Source: JAQVPN01 sp036170435
GTDB taxonomy: Bacteria > Patescibacteriota > Gracilibacteria > BD1-5 > UBA6164
DNA: 10,533 bases
Direction of reading: 5' to 3'
Assembly (NCBI GenBank): GCA_036170435.1
Contig: JAVHPF010000065.1
Location: forward strand, 1 to 10,533
This document shows, one piece after another, positions 1-8,445 of the stretch. Each line of letters starts with the position of its first letter. Position 1 is the first letter of the stretch. Both the position numbers and the translations under genes were made by a program. The notes beneath the pieces are model-generated. The model was not told where the DNA came from, did not search any database, and was given only the letters and a program-made list of their open reading frames with translations.

Positions 1-455
1 TTAAATAGATTTCTTTCTTTTTGTTTTGTTTTCATAAGAAATAATCTAGCATCAACAAAATTTTTTTCTTTAATTTTTTTCTTTGTTATATTTATAGTCT
101 CAATATAACCAAATTCTTCGACATTTGTAAAAGAAATTCAAAGTTTTTTTCACTTAATAAGATTATGTAAATTTTTTATTCTAAGCAATTTACTTTCATT
201 GTCTTTTTGAAACAGTTCTTTCTTTGTATCAGGTAATTCTGAATTTACAATCTTTTCTAAGTTTGTAGATTCAAGAGACAAAAGACTATTCAAAATAGTC
301 TCGGCTTCGTTTAAATTTCATAAGGAAATAAGATTTTTAACTCTAGTTATAGCTTCATCAAAAGTTTTTATTGGTTTTGATAAAGTTTTCTGCATTTTTT
401 TTGTCTTATTTTCTTGTAATTTTAACATTAATTTATTTATTTTTTGTTTTATCAT
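1..455 (-). CDS. Partial lysine-rich helical protein of unknown function, C-terminus outside the window
   Basis: I do not recognise this gene. Its first 151 codons are visible and the frame is still open at the left edge. The start is ATG at 455..453, because a TAA in the same frame (the end of the upstream ATPase gene) lies only 9 bases upstream. Three in-frame TGA codons are read as Gly. The product is hydrophilic, Lys/Glu/Asn-rich and predicted helical, with no signal peptide or membrane span in the visible part. Two segments, FDEAITRVKNLISLGNLNEA near residues 33-52 and KEKNFVDARLFL near 129-140, resemble TPR-like helical hairpins, but this is only an impression. It lies 9 bases behind the PilB-like ATPase on the same strand, so it is probably co-transcribed and could be an accessory component of the same pilus or secretion apparatus. 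That role is inferred from position alone. Confidence 0.7.
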
Positions 456-464
456 AAAAAATTG

Positions 465-1688
465 TTATACAAGTTTAAATACTTCTTCAAGTGTTGTTTT
501 TCACATAACTGCTTTTAAAACAGCATCTTGCATTATCGTAATCATACCATTATTCTCTGATATATGTTGTATAACAGAGGCTGATTGTCTAGATAAAATT
601 GCTTCTTCTAAATAATCACCTAAAACTAAAACTTCATGTACTCAGATTCTTCATTTATATCAAGTATTATTACATTTTTCGCAACCCTCTCCTTCATGAA
701 ATTTCAAATTATTTAATTCTGATTCATCTAAAACTGGAGCAAGTATTTCTTTGGCTTTTTTCATTAATAGACTACTCGGATTTGCATCTTTTTTGCAATG
801 TGGACAAATTCATTTTACAAGTCTTTGACTTATTACCATTTTTAAAGCGGAAGATATCAAAAATGGTTCAACTCACATATTCATAAGTCTTTGAATTGTT
901 GCAGCTGCAGAATTTGTATGTATAGTTGATAATACTAGATGACCTGTTAAAGACGCTTCTACAGCCAATGTAGCAGTTTCTGTATCTCTTATTTCTCATA
1001 CCATTATAACATCTGGATCTTGTCTAACTAAAGATCTAAGTCATTCAGCAAAACCAAATCAAATATTTGGTCTAACTTGAGTTTGATTTATATAATCAAT
1101 ATTATATTCTATTGGATCTTCCAAAGTTGAAATATTTATTTCAAGTGGATTAAAACTCTTAAGTAGTGAAAAAAGAGTTGTAGATTTACCTGACCCAGTT
1201 GGTCCGGCAACAAGTATAAGACCGTATTTTGATTTTAAAACATTTTTTATTTTTTCATTATTTGTTTCTAAAAAACCCATATTATCTAAATTCAATATAC
1301 TAGAATCTTGACTAAGTATACGAATAACTACTTTTTCTCAATAAACAGTTGGCATAATTGATATTCTCATATCAACTTCTTGTCATATTTTTTCTGAATT
1401 ATATGAAATTTTTCAATCTTGTGGTTTTTTATTTTCATCTATTTTTAAACCTGCCATTACTTTTATCATAGTAATAATAGCAGCATAATTATCAAGAGCT
1501 ATTTTTGCTTTTATAAAAAAATCTCAATCAATACGATATCTAAGTAACATAAAATCTCTTACTGTTTCCAGATGGATATCAGATACTTTAGATGATATAG
1601 CTTCATCAAAAACCGCATTTATAAACTTAGGTAAATCACCCAAGTTTTTTTGAATTTCTACTTGTTCTACATCTTTAAAAGTTTTCAT
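465..1688 (-). CDS. PilB/GspE-type secretion ATPase, short form (type IV pilus or type II secretion)
   Basis: This is a hexameric cytoplasmic ATPase that powers pilin assembly or pseudopilus extension at the inner face of the membrane (family knowledge). The 407-residue reading frame needs TGA=Gly. Visible motifs in order: RYRIDG near residue 55, Walker A GPTGSGKS at 162-169, Asp box LEDPIEY at 189-195, Walker B IMVGEIRD around 228-235 whose Gly231 is a TGA, a His box GHLVLSTIHTN near 250, and a zinc tetracysteine CPHC at 295-298 with CEKC at 336-339. The tetracysteine points to PilB/GspE rather than the retraction ATPase PilT. Usual PilB proteins are about 550 residues; this one starts close to the core N2 domain and lacks the N-terminal MshEN/T2SSE_N domain. 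ATG at 1688 is the natural start, preceded by an AT-rich stretch with no Shine-Dalgarno. It sits 21 bases after the single-span protein and 9 before the edge gene, so a three-gene operon is likely. No in-frame CGA occurs, and conserved arginines use CGT and AGA. Confidence 0.93.
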
Positions 1689-1709
1689 AATTTTATTTTT
1701 AATTTTTAT

Positions 1710-2822
1710 TTACTGTATTTTAACACTATTTTGTTTATTTTTAAAATATTTTATAAGTTTTTGTTTTACTTCTTCGCTTTTTGTTGTATTATTAATATTA
1801 TTTTCTATAGTTTTTATATTATTTATAGAGTCATTATTATCCTTAATTTGATTTGTATCATGATTATTTGTTTCTATGACATTAACTTTTAAACTATTAT
1901 CTTTTACTGTTTTATCTAAGTTTAAATAATAGAAAAATCAACTGGCAACAAGAACAAATGCAGAAAAAATCATCGCAGGAATTTTAAAATTCTTTTTAGT
2001 TTTAAAAATATTTTCTTTAGATTTATTAAGATTTTCCAAAGGAGTATTTATTTTTTCTTCTAATAATGGATTATCTATAGAAGCTAATAAATCTGTTTTT
2101 ATAATAGTATTTTCTTCTTTAGTTTTTACATTCTCTATAATTTTATCTAAATCTAATTCTTCATTTTCTTCAGACACTGGGATTATTTGTGTTTCCACAA
2201 GTATATCAGATTTTTTATTTTTTTCCAGTTTAGATTCTTTTTTAATATTTTTATTTTTTAATGCTTCCATTTCTTTATCAAATGAAGACACATATCAAGC
2301 AAACATTTCAGTTTTATTTATATCTGTTATTAAATTACCTATAGTATCTCCATCAGAAATATTTACAGTTTTCACTTCTTCTTTTTTTTCTTCAATTTTA
2401 CTATTCTCTACAATCTCAAGTTTTTCTTCTTTTTTGATATCTGAAATTTGAGTTTCTTGATTTGATATATTAACTTTTTCTTCTTCTAAAGATTCTAGAT
2501 TAGCTTCATTATTTAATAAACCTAAACTAATTTTAGATTTATTTGAAGGTTTTTTAATTTCTTCTTTTTTTTGAGAGATTAAAATATCACTAGATTTTTC
2601 TTCTTTTTCTGAAAAATTCTGTTTTATTTCAGATATTTCTTCTTCACTTGTTCCAGAAATAAGTGAATTTAGAGACATTTTTTTCTTCTGAATTGGGGCA
2701 ACATTAATAATTGCACCTTTAGTTTCTAGTGATTTTACTTGTTTAATTGAATCATTATTTTCTGTTATATTAGCAGTTTCTGTAGCATTGTTTTGCATAG
2801 CAGATAAATTTAATTTAACCAT
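1710..2822 (-). CDS. Single-span membrane protein with long acidic/lysine-rich cytoplasmic region, unknown function
   Basis: I do not recognise a family. The frame from ATG 2822 to TAA 1710 gives 370 residues and reads through two TGAs, at 2297..2295 and 1940..1938. Without recoding it would look like two broken genes. Residues 1 to about 275 are very rich in Glu, Lys, Ser, Asn and Ile with few aromatics, and look disordered or coiled. One hydrophobic segment spans about 280-302 (IPAMIFSAFVLVASGFF) with Lys-rich residues before it, giving a likely N-in orientation. The last 68 residues are polar and Asn/Lys-rich. There is no signal peptide. As the first gene of an operon with a PilB-like ATPase it may tether or regulate the pilus motor, much as bitopic proteins do in other pilus systems; this is inference from position. 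A -35/-10 pair lies about 35-60 bases upstream. Confidence 0.8.
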
Positions 2823-2855
2823 AATTTAGATAATTTAGAAATTAATTACTTTATA

Positions 2856-2884
2856 ACTTTATCACATTTTAAAAAATAAATCAA
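2856..2884 (-). promoter_or_regulatory. Candidate promoter of the pilus-ATPase operon
   Basis: On the minus strand TTGATT (2884..2879) and TAAAGT (2861..2856) are separated by 17 bases. This would place the transcript start near 2849, about 27 bases before the ATG at 2822. The region is extremely AT-rich, so chance matches are common; position and spacing are the main support. Confidence 0.35.
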
Positions 2885-2922
2885 AAATTTGAATAAAAAA
2901 AGTTAAGTTAAACTTTTGTTTT

Positions 2923-2956
2923 TATAATTTTTCATTAAAATAAAAAAAAATATACT
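2923..2956 (+). promoter_or_regulatory. Candidate -10 elements for dnaG
   Basis: TATAAT at 2923-2928 and TATACT at 2951-2956 precede the dnaG start at 2974. Neither has a convincing -35 at the normal distance. The 151-base divergent gap 2823..2973 holds only these elements and the opposing promoter candidate; I see no RNA structure in it. Confidence 0.25.
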
Positions 2957-2973
2957 AAAATATCAAACAAAAT

Positions 2974-4650
2974 ATGAGCATATACGATGAAATTGAAAGC
3001 AAAATTGATATAGTAGATTTGGTATGAAAATACACAAAGTTGAAAAAAAATTGAGCCAATTACAAGGCTCTTTGTCCGTTTCCTGGTCATAATGAAAAAA
3101 CTCCCAGTTTCGTAGTAAGTCCTTCTAAACAAATCTGATATTGTTTTGGTTGTCATAGATGAGGTTGAGCAATAAAATTCATAATGGATATAGAAAATTG
3201 TACTTTTAGAGAAGCCGTTGAAATACTTGCTAGCCAATTATGACTAAAAATAGAATGAGTAAATCCAGAAAAAGAGAAAATAATGAAAAATGTTTATTCT
3301 CTTTTCAAAGATGTCTGAACTTATTATCAAAATTCACTGAAAAAATATCCTGAAATAATGGATTATCTACTAAAAAGAGGACTAACAGAAGAAAGTATAG
3401 AAAAATTTAAACTTGGATATGCTGATTCTGGACTTGATCTATATAGATATTTAAAAGAAAAATGATATGACGATGAAGCAATCGAACAAACAAATGTTTT
3501 CTTGAATATCAGAGATAAAAAAGATAAATTTATAGGCAGAATTATTTTCCCTATAAAAAATCAAAGATGAGATACTGTTGCTTTTGCTGGTAGAATTATT
3601 GATGCCGGAGAGCCTAAATATCTAAATTCTCCTGCTTCAACTATTTATGATAAAAGTAATATACTTTTTGCTTTATTTGAAGCAAAATCTGAAATAACAA
3701 AAAAAGATTTCATTATCATAACAGAATGATATATGGATACAATAAGTTTACATCAATACAATTTCAAAAATGCAGTTGCAGTAAGTGGAACAGCTCTTAC
3801 AGATAAACATATTGATGTAATTAAAAGACTTACAAAAAAAATATATCTTTGTTTTGACCGAGATAATGCGGGGAAAAATGCTACAAAACTAGCTATAGAA
3901 AACCTAAAAAATAAAGAAATAGAATTAAAAATTATAAAGCTAGAAAACTGAAAAGATCCTGATGAAATACTAAAAAAATGATGAGATTTTGAGAAAATGA
4001 TTCTCTCTGCTCTAAGTCCTATAACTTACTATATAAGAGAGTTAAAAGCTGATTATAATCTAAACAGCATCGAAGAAAAAAGAAAATTTTTGCGTGAAAT
4101 TCTTCATATTCTAAAAAGCTATAATGATAGCATAGAAATAGATTTTTATCTAAAAGAAATAGCGCAAGAACTAGATATAGATAAAAAAATAGTAAGTGAT
4201 GAATTTAGAAATACAAAATTAGCAAGACGAGAAAGAAAAGAGAGTTTCAAAAAAAATGAATCACTTCAAATAACAGCAGAAGACCAAGCTATCGGATATA
4301 TACTTAGTGATATTAATCTAGCTGAAATTGTAGCAAACAAACTAATTTTTCCGGAAAATGCTTCAAAAAATCTTATATCAGTTATAGAAGAATGAAAAGA
4401 TTTTTTAAATAAACTTCCACTAGAAGAAAAAGAAAAATATAGAGGGCTTGAAATAGAAATAGAAAATTATATTGATGGAAAAACTAATGAAAAAATAATT
4501 ATAGATTTGGAAAAAATATTAGATAAAATTAATAAAGATACTTATAAAAAGATAGAATTAGATTTAAAATCAAAAATGTCTTCTAATCCAGATTATATAA
4601 AAGATTATATGGAACTGCTTGCTAAGTGAAAAAAACATAATATAAAATAA
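2974..4650 (+). CDS. dnaG: DNA primase DnaG
   Basis: Makes the short RNA primers that start leading- and Okazaki-strand synthesis at the replication fork. The 558-residue frame contains about fifteen TGAs read as Gly. An N-terminal CHC2 zinc-binding domain uses Cys34, His39, Cys57 and Cys60; CPFPGH has two extra residues compared with the common CPFH. NEKTPSF follows at 40-46. The Toprim catalytic core has EGYMD at 251-255, with Gly252 encoded by TGA, then AVSGTALT near 270-277 and the metal-binding FDxDNAGK at 294-301. The x at residue 296 is a CGA codon, where an alanine (FDAD) fits better than arginine. A second CGA is residue 419. A basic linker and a short C-terminal helicase-binding region follow; DnaG is usually about 580-640 residues, so this one is compact. 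The frame has no TGG codon. ATG at 2974 starts directly before the conserved DEIESKIDIVDLV region. It is transcribed alone and converges on the large membrane protein. Confidence 0.97.
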
Positions 4651-4661
4651 AAAAACATAAA

Positions 4662-4689
4662 AAGTCCGGACTCCAAAGAGTCCGGACTT
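4662..4689. terminator. Shared hairpin between dnaG and the large membrane protein gene
   Basis: A perfect 12-bp stem, AAGTCCGGACTC paired with GAGTCCGGACTT, encloses a CAAA loop. It is GC-rich against a very AT-rich background. It starts 12 bases after the dnaG stop and 21 bases past the stop of the convergent gene. The strong U-tract is on the minus side (TTTATGTTTTTTTATTTTAT beyond the stem), so it looks best for the membrane-protein transcript; the plus-side tail, TTAAAATTTATAA, is weaker. Confidence 0.85.
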
Positions 4690-4709
4690 AAAATTTATAA
4701 CAAAATGTT

Positions 4710-7700
4710 TTACTTAATCTTAAACACTGCTAACCATCAATGTGTAATGTATTGTTGAAATATTTGTAATAATTGATTTTGATCTGTTATCTTATTTCGT
4801 TCCAAATAATTCTTTATAGGAAGAAGATAATTATAGTTTGTTTCATTTATCTTATTTTCTTGTAAAAGAGTTAGTATATGATTGTAACAAGCTAATTGTT
4901 TTTCTCCTCTTGCAATAGTTTTTTCATTTCCAGAAGCATCTGTTTCATAAGATTCATAATTTACTCCTGCAACACGAATATATTCCTTTTTAGCTATTTC
5001 AGATTTATCTGATTTTTTATAATCATCTAAAGCAACTCTTAAACACATACTATCAGTTGAAACAAGTTCTAATTTATTTGAAGTATAAGAGAATAACAAT
5101 TCTTCATATCTTTTTGTTAAATCATGTCTTGGATCACGATCAATAGTTGCAGCATTTAAATCTGTTAAGAAATATGAAGTTCCAAGTTTCTTAATTCTAT
5201 CAATTGCTATATCAGGATTTTTATCAAAAATATATTTATGAAATTCCATAACTAAACTATCATCCAAAAATCTTTTTCTATTTTCACTAATAAAATAAGT
5301 TAAGAATGTTCCTATTCTATAAATTCATCCTTCATTCTTCATATCTTTTGTAGGATACAAAGTAATATCATATAATTTTTCTCTCATTTGAGAAGCTTCT
5401 TGTCTGATAGTTTGTAAAACAAGAGGATCCGCTCATTTTATTTCTTGAGTTTGAATTTGTATTAAGAAATTATCTAAATCTTCAGCTGTGTTAATACTTG
5501 ATAGAAATTTCTTTAGGTTTTCATCTGTTGCCATAGCCTTTATATCTGCTATAACTTTTGCCTTAGAATCATCTTTTATATTTAATTCAAAAAGTATTTT
5601 GAAATAATCTGGGTGAGATTCAAATATTCAAATAACTTGATCTACTTGTCCAGCTTTAAATGAAGTATATGAAGCTTGTTGTAAATTATTAAATCAATGA
5701 GGGAAACTTGAAGCAAAGAAGTAAACTGAAACTACTGCAAATACAAGTATTGAACCTAAAAATTTGATTATTTTGTCTTTATCAGAATCTAGATCATTAT
5801 AAGATGACATATAATCAATTCATATAGCAATCATGAAAAGTAAAGAAAAATATAGAGCAATTCCATACCAAACTATACCAAATGCTGCAATTGTCCATAA
5901 GAAAATATAAACAAATGCAAATATCATATTTAGTCTGAAAAGTTGAGATTTTTTATCATTTTTAAGTCAATATACAAAATATATAGTTGGTAATAAAAAT
6001 GCTAAAAGTACAAATATATAAGCTCGTGGATATGTATAATTCCCTATAAAATCAGTTAATCATAATTTATTTCCAAAAATTATATATTCTAATACTATAA
6101 ATCAAACTACTCAAAAAGATAATAATTCTATTTTGAATGCTAAAAATAATAACACAACAGGAACTAAGGCCAAAAATATAAATGTTATATCTGTAAATTC
6201 TCATCTTTGATTTACTTGCATAGTCAAGTTAAATGGCATTTTAAGAAGATTATTTGCTCATTTATCATAACCTAAATATCTTCACATATCTTCATTCTGA
6301 CTTGTTCAAGACGATGTTATTCATTCATAATCATATTTACTTTTTATAGCATCTATTTCTTTTTGAGAATATATTTTTGTATAATCTGCTGTAAAACTAT
6401 ATGTTTTTCAATTTAGTAAAGATGAAATATTTACATTTGGAGCTGATTCATAAATATTTTTAGCAAACCAAGGAAGCATAGTAAGAACAAATCCTGAGAG
6501 AAAAATAACTAATAAAACAAAAGCTTTTTTAAATGCTACTAATTTATATTTATAAAAAGCATAAGCTAAAAGTAATATTCAAATAAGAGCTGAAACTATA
6601 GAAAAATTATTTATGAGTGTTGCATTATCTTTTGGGTAAACAACATTCATATAATCCCAAAGTTTTGCTTTTGTAAATACAGCTAAAAATATTGCAAAAT
6701 ATCCAAGAAAACCTGAAAAACCAAGTTTAGCAAAAAATATAATTCAGATAAAAGCTATAACAAGCATTAGTGTTGTAAATTTGATAGCAAAAGCAAGTCC
6801 TGCAATTATTCAGATAATAAAAATATAATACAGATATGTTTTGTTTTCAAATAAATCAGTTTCTCAAAATGAGTTAAATTTATAAGAAAAGAAAGCAAAT
6901 TTAGAATCTTTATTTTTTGATTCAAAACTTATTTCTACAGTTTCTTTTCAATTTTTTGTTTGAAATGATTCTTTAATTTTTCATTTTTCATTAAAAATTT
7001 CTTCTTCATTTTTATATCCTATATATTTTAAAAATACATAGAAAATCATATACATAGAAATTACCGTAACAAATAATAAACCTGGATCTAGTTTCATATC
7101 TTTCGCTTGTTGGAAAACGACCATTGGCATAGAAAGAATAATAGTTGAAGTCAAAAGAGGAATATTTATAAAAGTTTTTTTAGTACTTTTTAATAAATCT
7201 CAAATAGCTAGAGCTATAACTATTGCAGATAAAAATCAACCTACATTATTCAAGAAAAAAGCTTGAACATTTGAATGTATCATAAATCCAATTCAAGTAA
7301 AAGTTTGCCAAGCAACAATTCAATATCATTTTATATCACCACTTAATCACATAATTTGTGGCAAATTCATATAAACTCATAAATCGTCCCAACCAATTGG
7401 CATAGGTCTAACTATATTTATAAGATTTACAGAAAGCAAAAAAGTCAAAACGATAAAAAGAAATTCTGAAGATAAAAGATATAAATTGATTTGTGAAAAG
7501 AAATCATCACTATCACTGTCGTGTTTTGGGAGTTCTATTTTATAATCAAAAATAGAAGAAAAAGTAGATTTAATTTCTTTAAATGAAAAAAATCAAAGCC
7601 CTAAAATAATAATTAAAACTGAATATATATTATAAAGTCAAAATGTTCCACAAATAGTAAGAAATGTTAGAAATACTGTGAACCCTAAGCCTAAAGACGA

Positions 7701-8123
7701 TAAAAATTTAAAAGTAGTAGTTTCTTGTGAAAAATCTTTTATATAAGACATTATTTTCTTTCAAGTAGAATATGATAATAAAACAAGAGAAACTGGAATA
7801 ATTGAATATAAAATTATTTTGAAAAATAATACCATAGAATAACCAAGAGGCTGGCTAGAAATACTAAAAAATACTATTGTTAGTAAAAATAAATGCCCTA
7901 TAAAGTATAAAAACAATGAAAATGGTGAAAATCTCACTTTATCTTCAGCTAAACTAATTTGGAAAAATTTATAAATACCATATGCAATAAACATAAAAAT
8001 TACATACATAGTATAGCTTGTAAAGCTTTCATTATGAAAAGAAAAATCTTTAGAGTAATAAGTAGCAATAACAGAAAAAGCCACTAAAACTAAAGCAAGT
8101 AATTTAAGTAAATATCAAACCAT
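4710..8123 (-). CDS. Large polytopic membrane protein, probable GT-C-fold glycosyltransferase
   Basis: The 1137-residue frame from ATG 8123 to TAA 4710 reads through dozens of TGAs and has no TAA or TAG inside. About seven hydrophobic segments occupy residues 1-240. A loop then carries PIGWDDLGVYMNLP, with Asp246 and Asp247, resembling the acidic catalytic loop of GT-C enzymes (PMT/ArnT/STT3-like) that move sugars from polyprenyl-phosphate donors on the outer face of the membrane. More spans follow to about residue 805, including LPWFAKN (Trp552), a motif style common in GT39-like proteins. The last 330 residues are soluble and presumably external, with FLTDLNAATIDRDPRHDL near 984-1001. The seven extra N-terminal spans and the large C-terminal domain make it longer than ordinary GT39 enzymes, so the substrate cannot be named; a protein- or surface-glycan role is inferred. 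CGA codons occur at residues 700 (YP[CGA]AYIF) and 1109 (YLE[CGA]NK). It is a single-gene transcript with its own promoter candidate; the start is the first ATG after that promoter. Confidence 0.8.
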
Positions 8124-8163
8124 AAATAAATAATCTTAAAAATTAATAATTTTGTACTACACC

Positions 8164-8190
8164 ATTATATAAAAAAAATGATTTAGTCAA
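8164..8190 (-). promoter_or_regulatory. Candidate promoter of the large membrane protein gene
   Basis: On the minus strand TTGACT (8190..8185, five of six consensus bases) and a perfect TATAAT (8169..8164) are 15 bases apart, a little short. The predicted transcript start is near 8157, leaving about 34 bases of leader before the ATG at 8123. Confidence 0.5.
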
Positions 8191-8196
8191 AAAAGC

Positions 8197-8224
8197 TTTA
8201 CTATAAATAAAAAATTAATAGAAT
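8197..8224 (+). promoter_or_regulatory. Candidate promoter of the tRNA pair
   Basis: TTTACT (8197-8202) and TAGAAT (8219-8224), 16 bases apart, would start transcription near 8231, about 10 bases before the first tRNA. A TATAAA at 8202-8207 is an alternative -10. The 117-base gap 8124..8240 appears to be purely a divergent promoter region. Confidence 0.35.
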
Positions 8225-8240
8225 AGCTTTCGCATTATTT

Positions 8241-8315
8241 GTACTTGTAGCTCAGTGGAAGAGCATCAGTTTGCGAAACTGTTGGTCGCTGGTTCAATTC
8301 CAGTCAAGTACACCA
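8241..8315 (+). tRNA. tRNA-Arg with anticodon GCG
   Basis: A full cloverleaf with encoded CCA. The acceptor GTACTTG pairs with CAAGTAC, the D-stem GCTC with GAGC, and the T-stem GCTGG with CCAGT around loop TTCAATT. The anticodon arm is TCAGT-TTGCGAA-ACTGT, with a U.U at 27-43, giving anticodon GCG at 34-36 and A37. A20 in the D-loop (AGTGGAA) and A73 fit arginine identity; position 3:70 is A-U, so it is not an alanine tRNA. Bacteria normally read CGU, CGC and CGA with one tRNA-Arg(ACG) whose A34 becomes inosine. G34 here should read only CGU and CGC. In this window CGT codons fall on conserved arginines, for example RYRIDG and VIRIL in the secretion ATPase. Confidence 0.93.
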
Positions 8316-8323
8316 TAATTTTT

Positions 8324-8399
8324 GGGGCATTTGCATAATGGTAATGCATACAGATTTCGATCCTGTAGATTAGGGGTTCGACTCCCCTATGCTCCACCA
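8324..8399 (+). tRNA. tRNA with UCG anticodon and alanine-type acceptor stem (candidate CGA-decoding tRNA-Ala)
   Basis: The acceptor GGGGCAT pairs with ATGCTCC, giving G1-C72, G2-C71, G3.U70, G4-C69 and then A73 plus encoded CCA. GGGGC...GCTCCACCA is the classic bacterial tRNA-Ala acceptor, and G3.U70 is the main alanine identity element. The D-stem is GCAT/ATGC with loop AATGGTA (G18, G19, then U20, not the arginine-type A20). The T-arm AGGGG-TTCGACT-CCCCT is normal. The anticodon arm is odd: TACAG/CTGTA encloses ATTTCGATC, which is either a 9-base loop or a sixth A.C pair closing the 7-base loop TTTCGAT. Both place UCG at the centre, reading CGA and CGG. The variable region is then 4 bases. 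It lies 8 bases after the tRNA-Arg and is surely co-transcribed. An automatic caller would label it Arg from the anticodon; the acceptor argues for alanine charging. The charged amino acid is inferred. Confidence 0.88.
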
Positions 8400-8411
8400 T
8401 TTCTAAAAAAT

Positions 8412-8445
8412 AAATCAGTAAATAAATATTATTTGCTGATTTTTT
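8412..8445. terminator. Bidirectional terminator between the tRNA genes and the histidine kinase
   Basis: AAATCAG-T-AAATAA pairs with TTATTT-G-CTGATTT over 14 positions (one T.G wobble) around the loop ATA. It is followed by a T6 run on plus (8440-8445) and by a T-rich tail on minus (complement of 8405-8411). It begins 12 bases after the CCA of the second tRNA, and its 3' edge touches the kinase stop codon, so it can serve both convergent transcripts. Confidence 0.85.

Noticed and set aside
599..886. Plus-strand open frames at 599-886, 1650-1892 and 9600-9920
   Set aside because: They are antisense to well-supported coding regions and have the Phe/Ile/Tyr-rich composition typical of complements of AT-rich genes.
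1938..2822. Two separate genes or a pseudogene broken by stop codons at 2295 and 1938
   Set aside because: The interruptions are TGA, which is Gly here; one continuous 370-codon gene explains them.
2935..3237. Minus-strand open frame of 100 codons
   Set aside because: It is antisense to the zinc-finger part of dnaG, which is firmly identified.
8324..8399. Second tRNA as tRNA-Glu(UUC) or tRNA-Gly(UCA)
   Set aside because: Reading UUC requires shifting the loop so that the stem no longer pairs, and the UCA needed for UGA is not present in the loop.
8324..8399. Second tRNA as the tRNA-Trp of a CGA=Trp code
   Set aside because: It has A73 and a G1-C72/G3.U70 acceptor instead of the G73 expected for Trp, and Trp fits poorly in the DnaG FDxD motif; not fully excluded.
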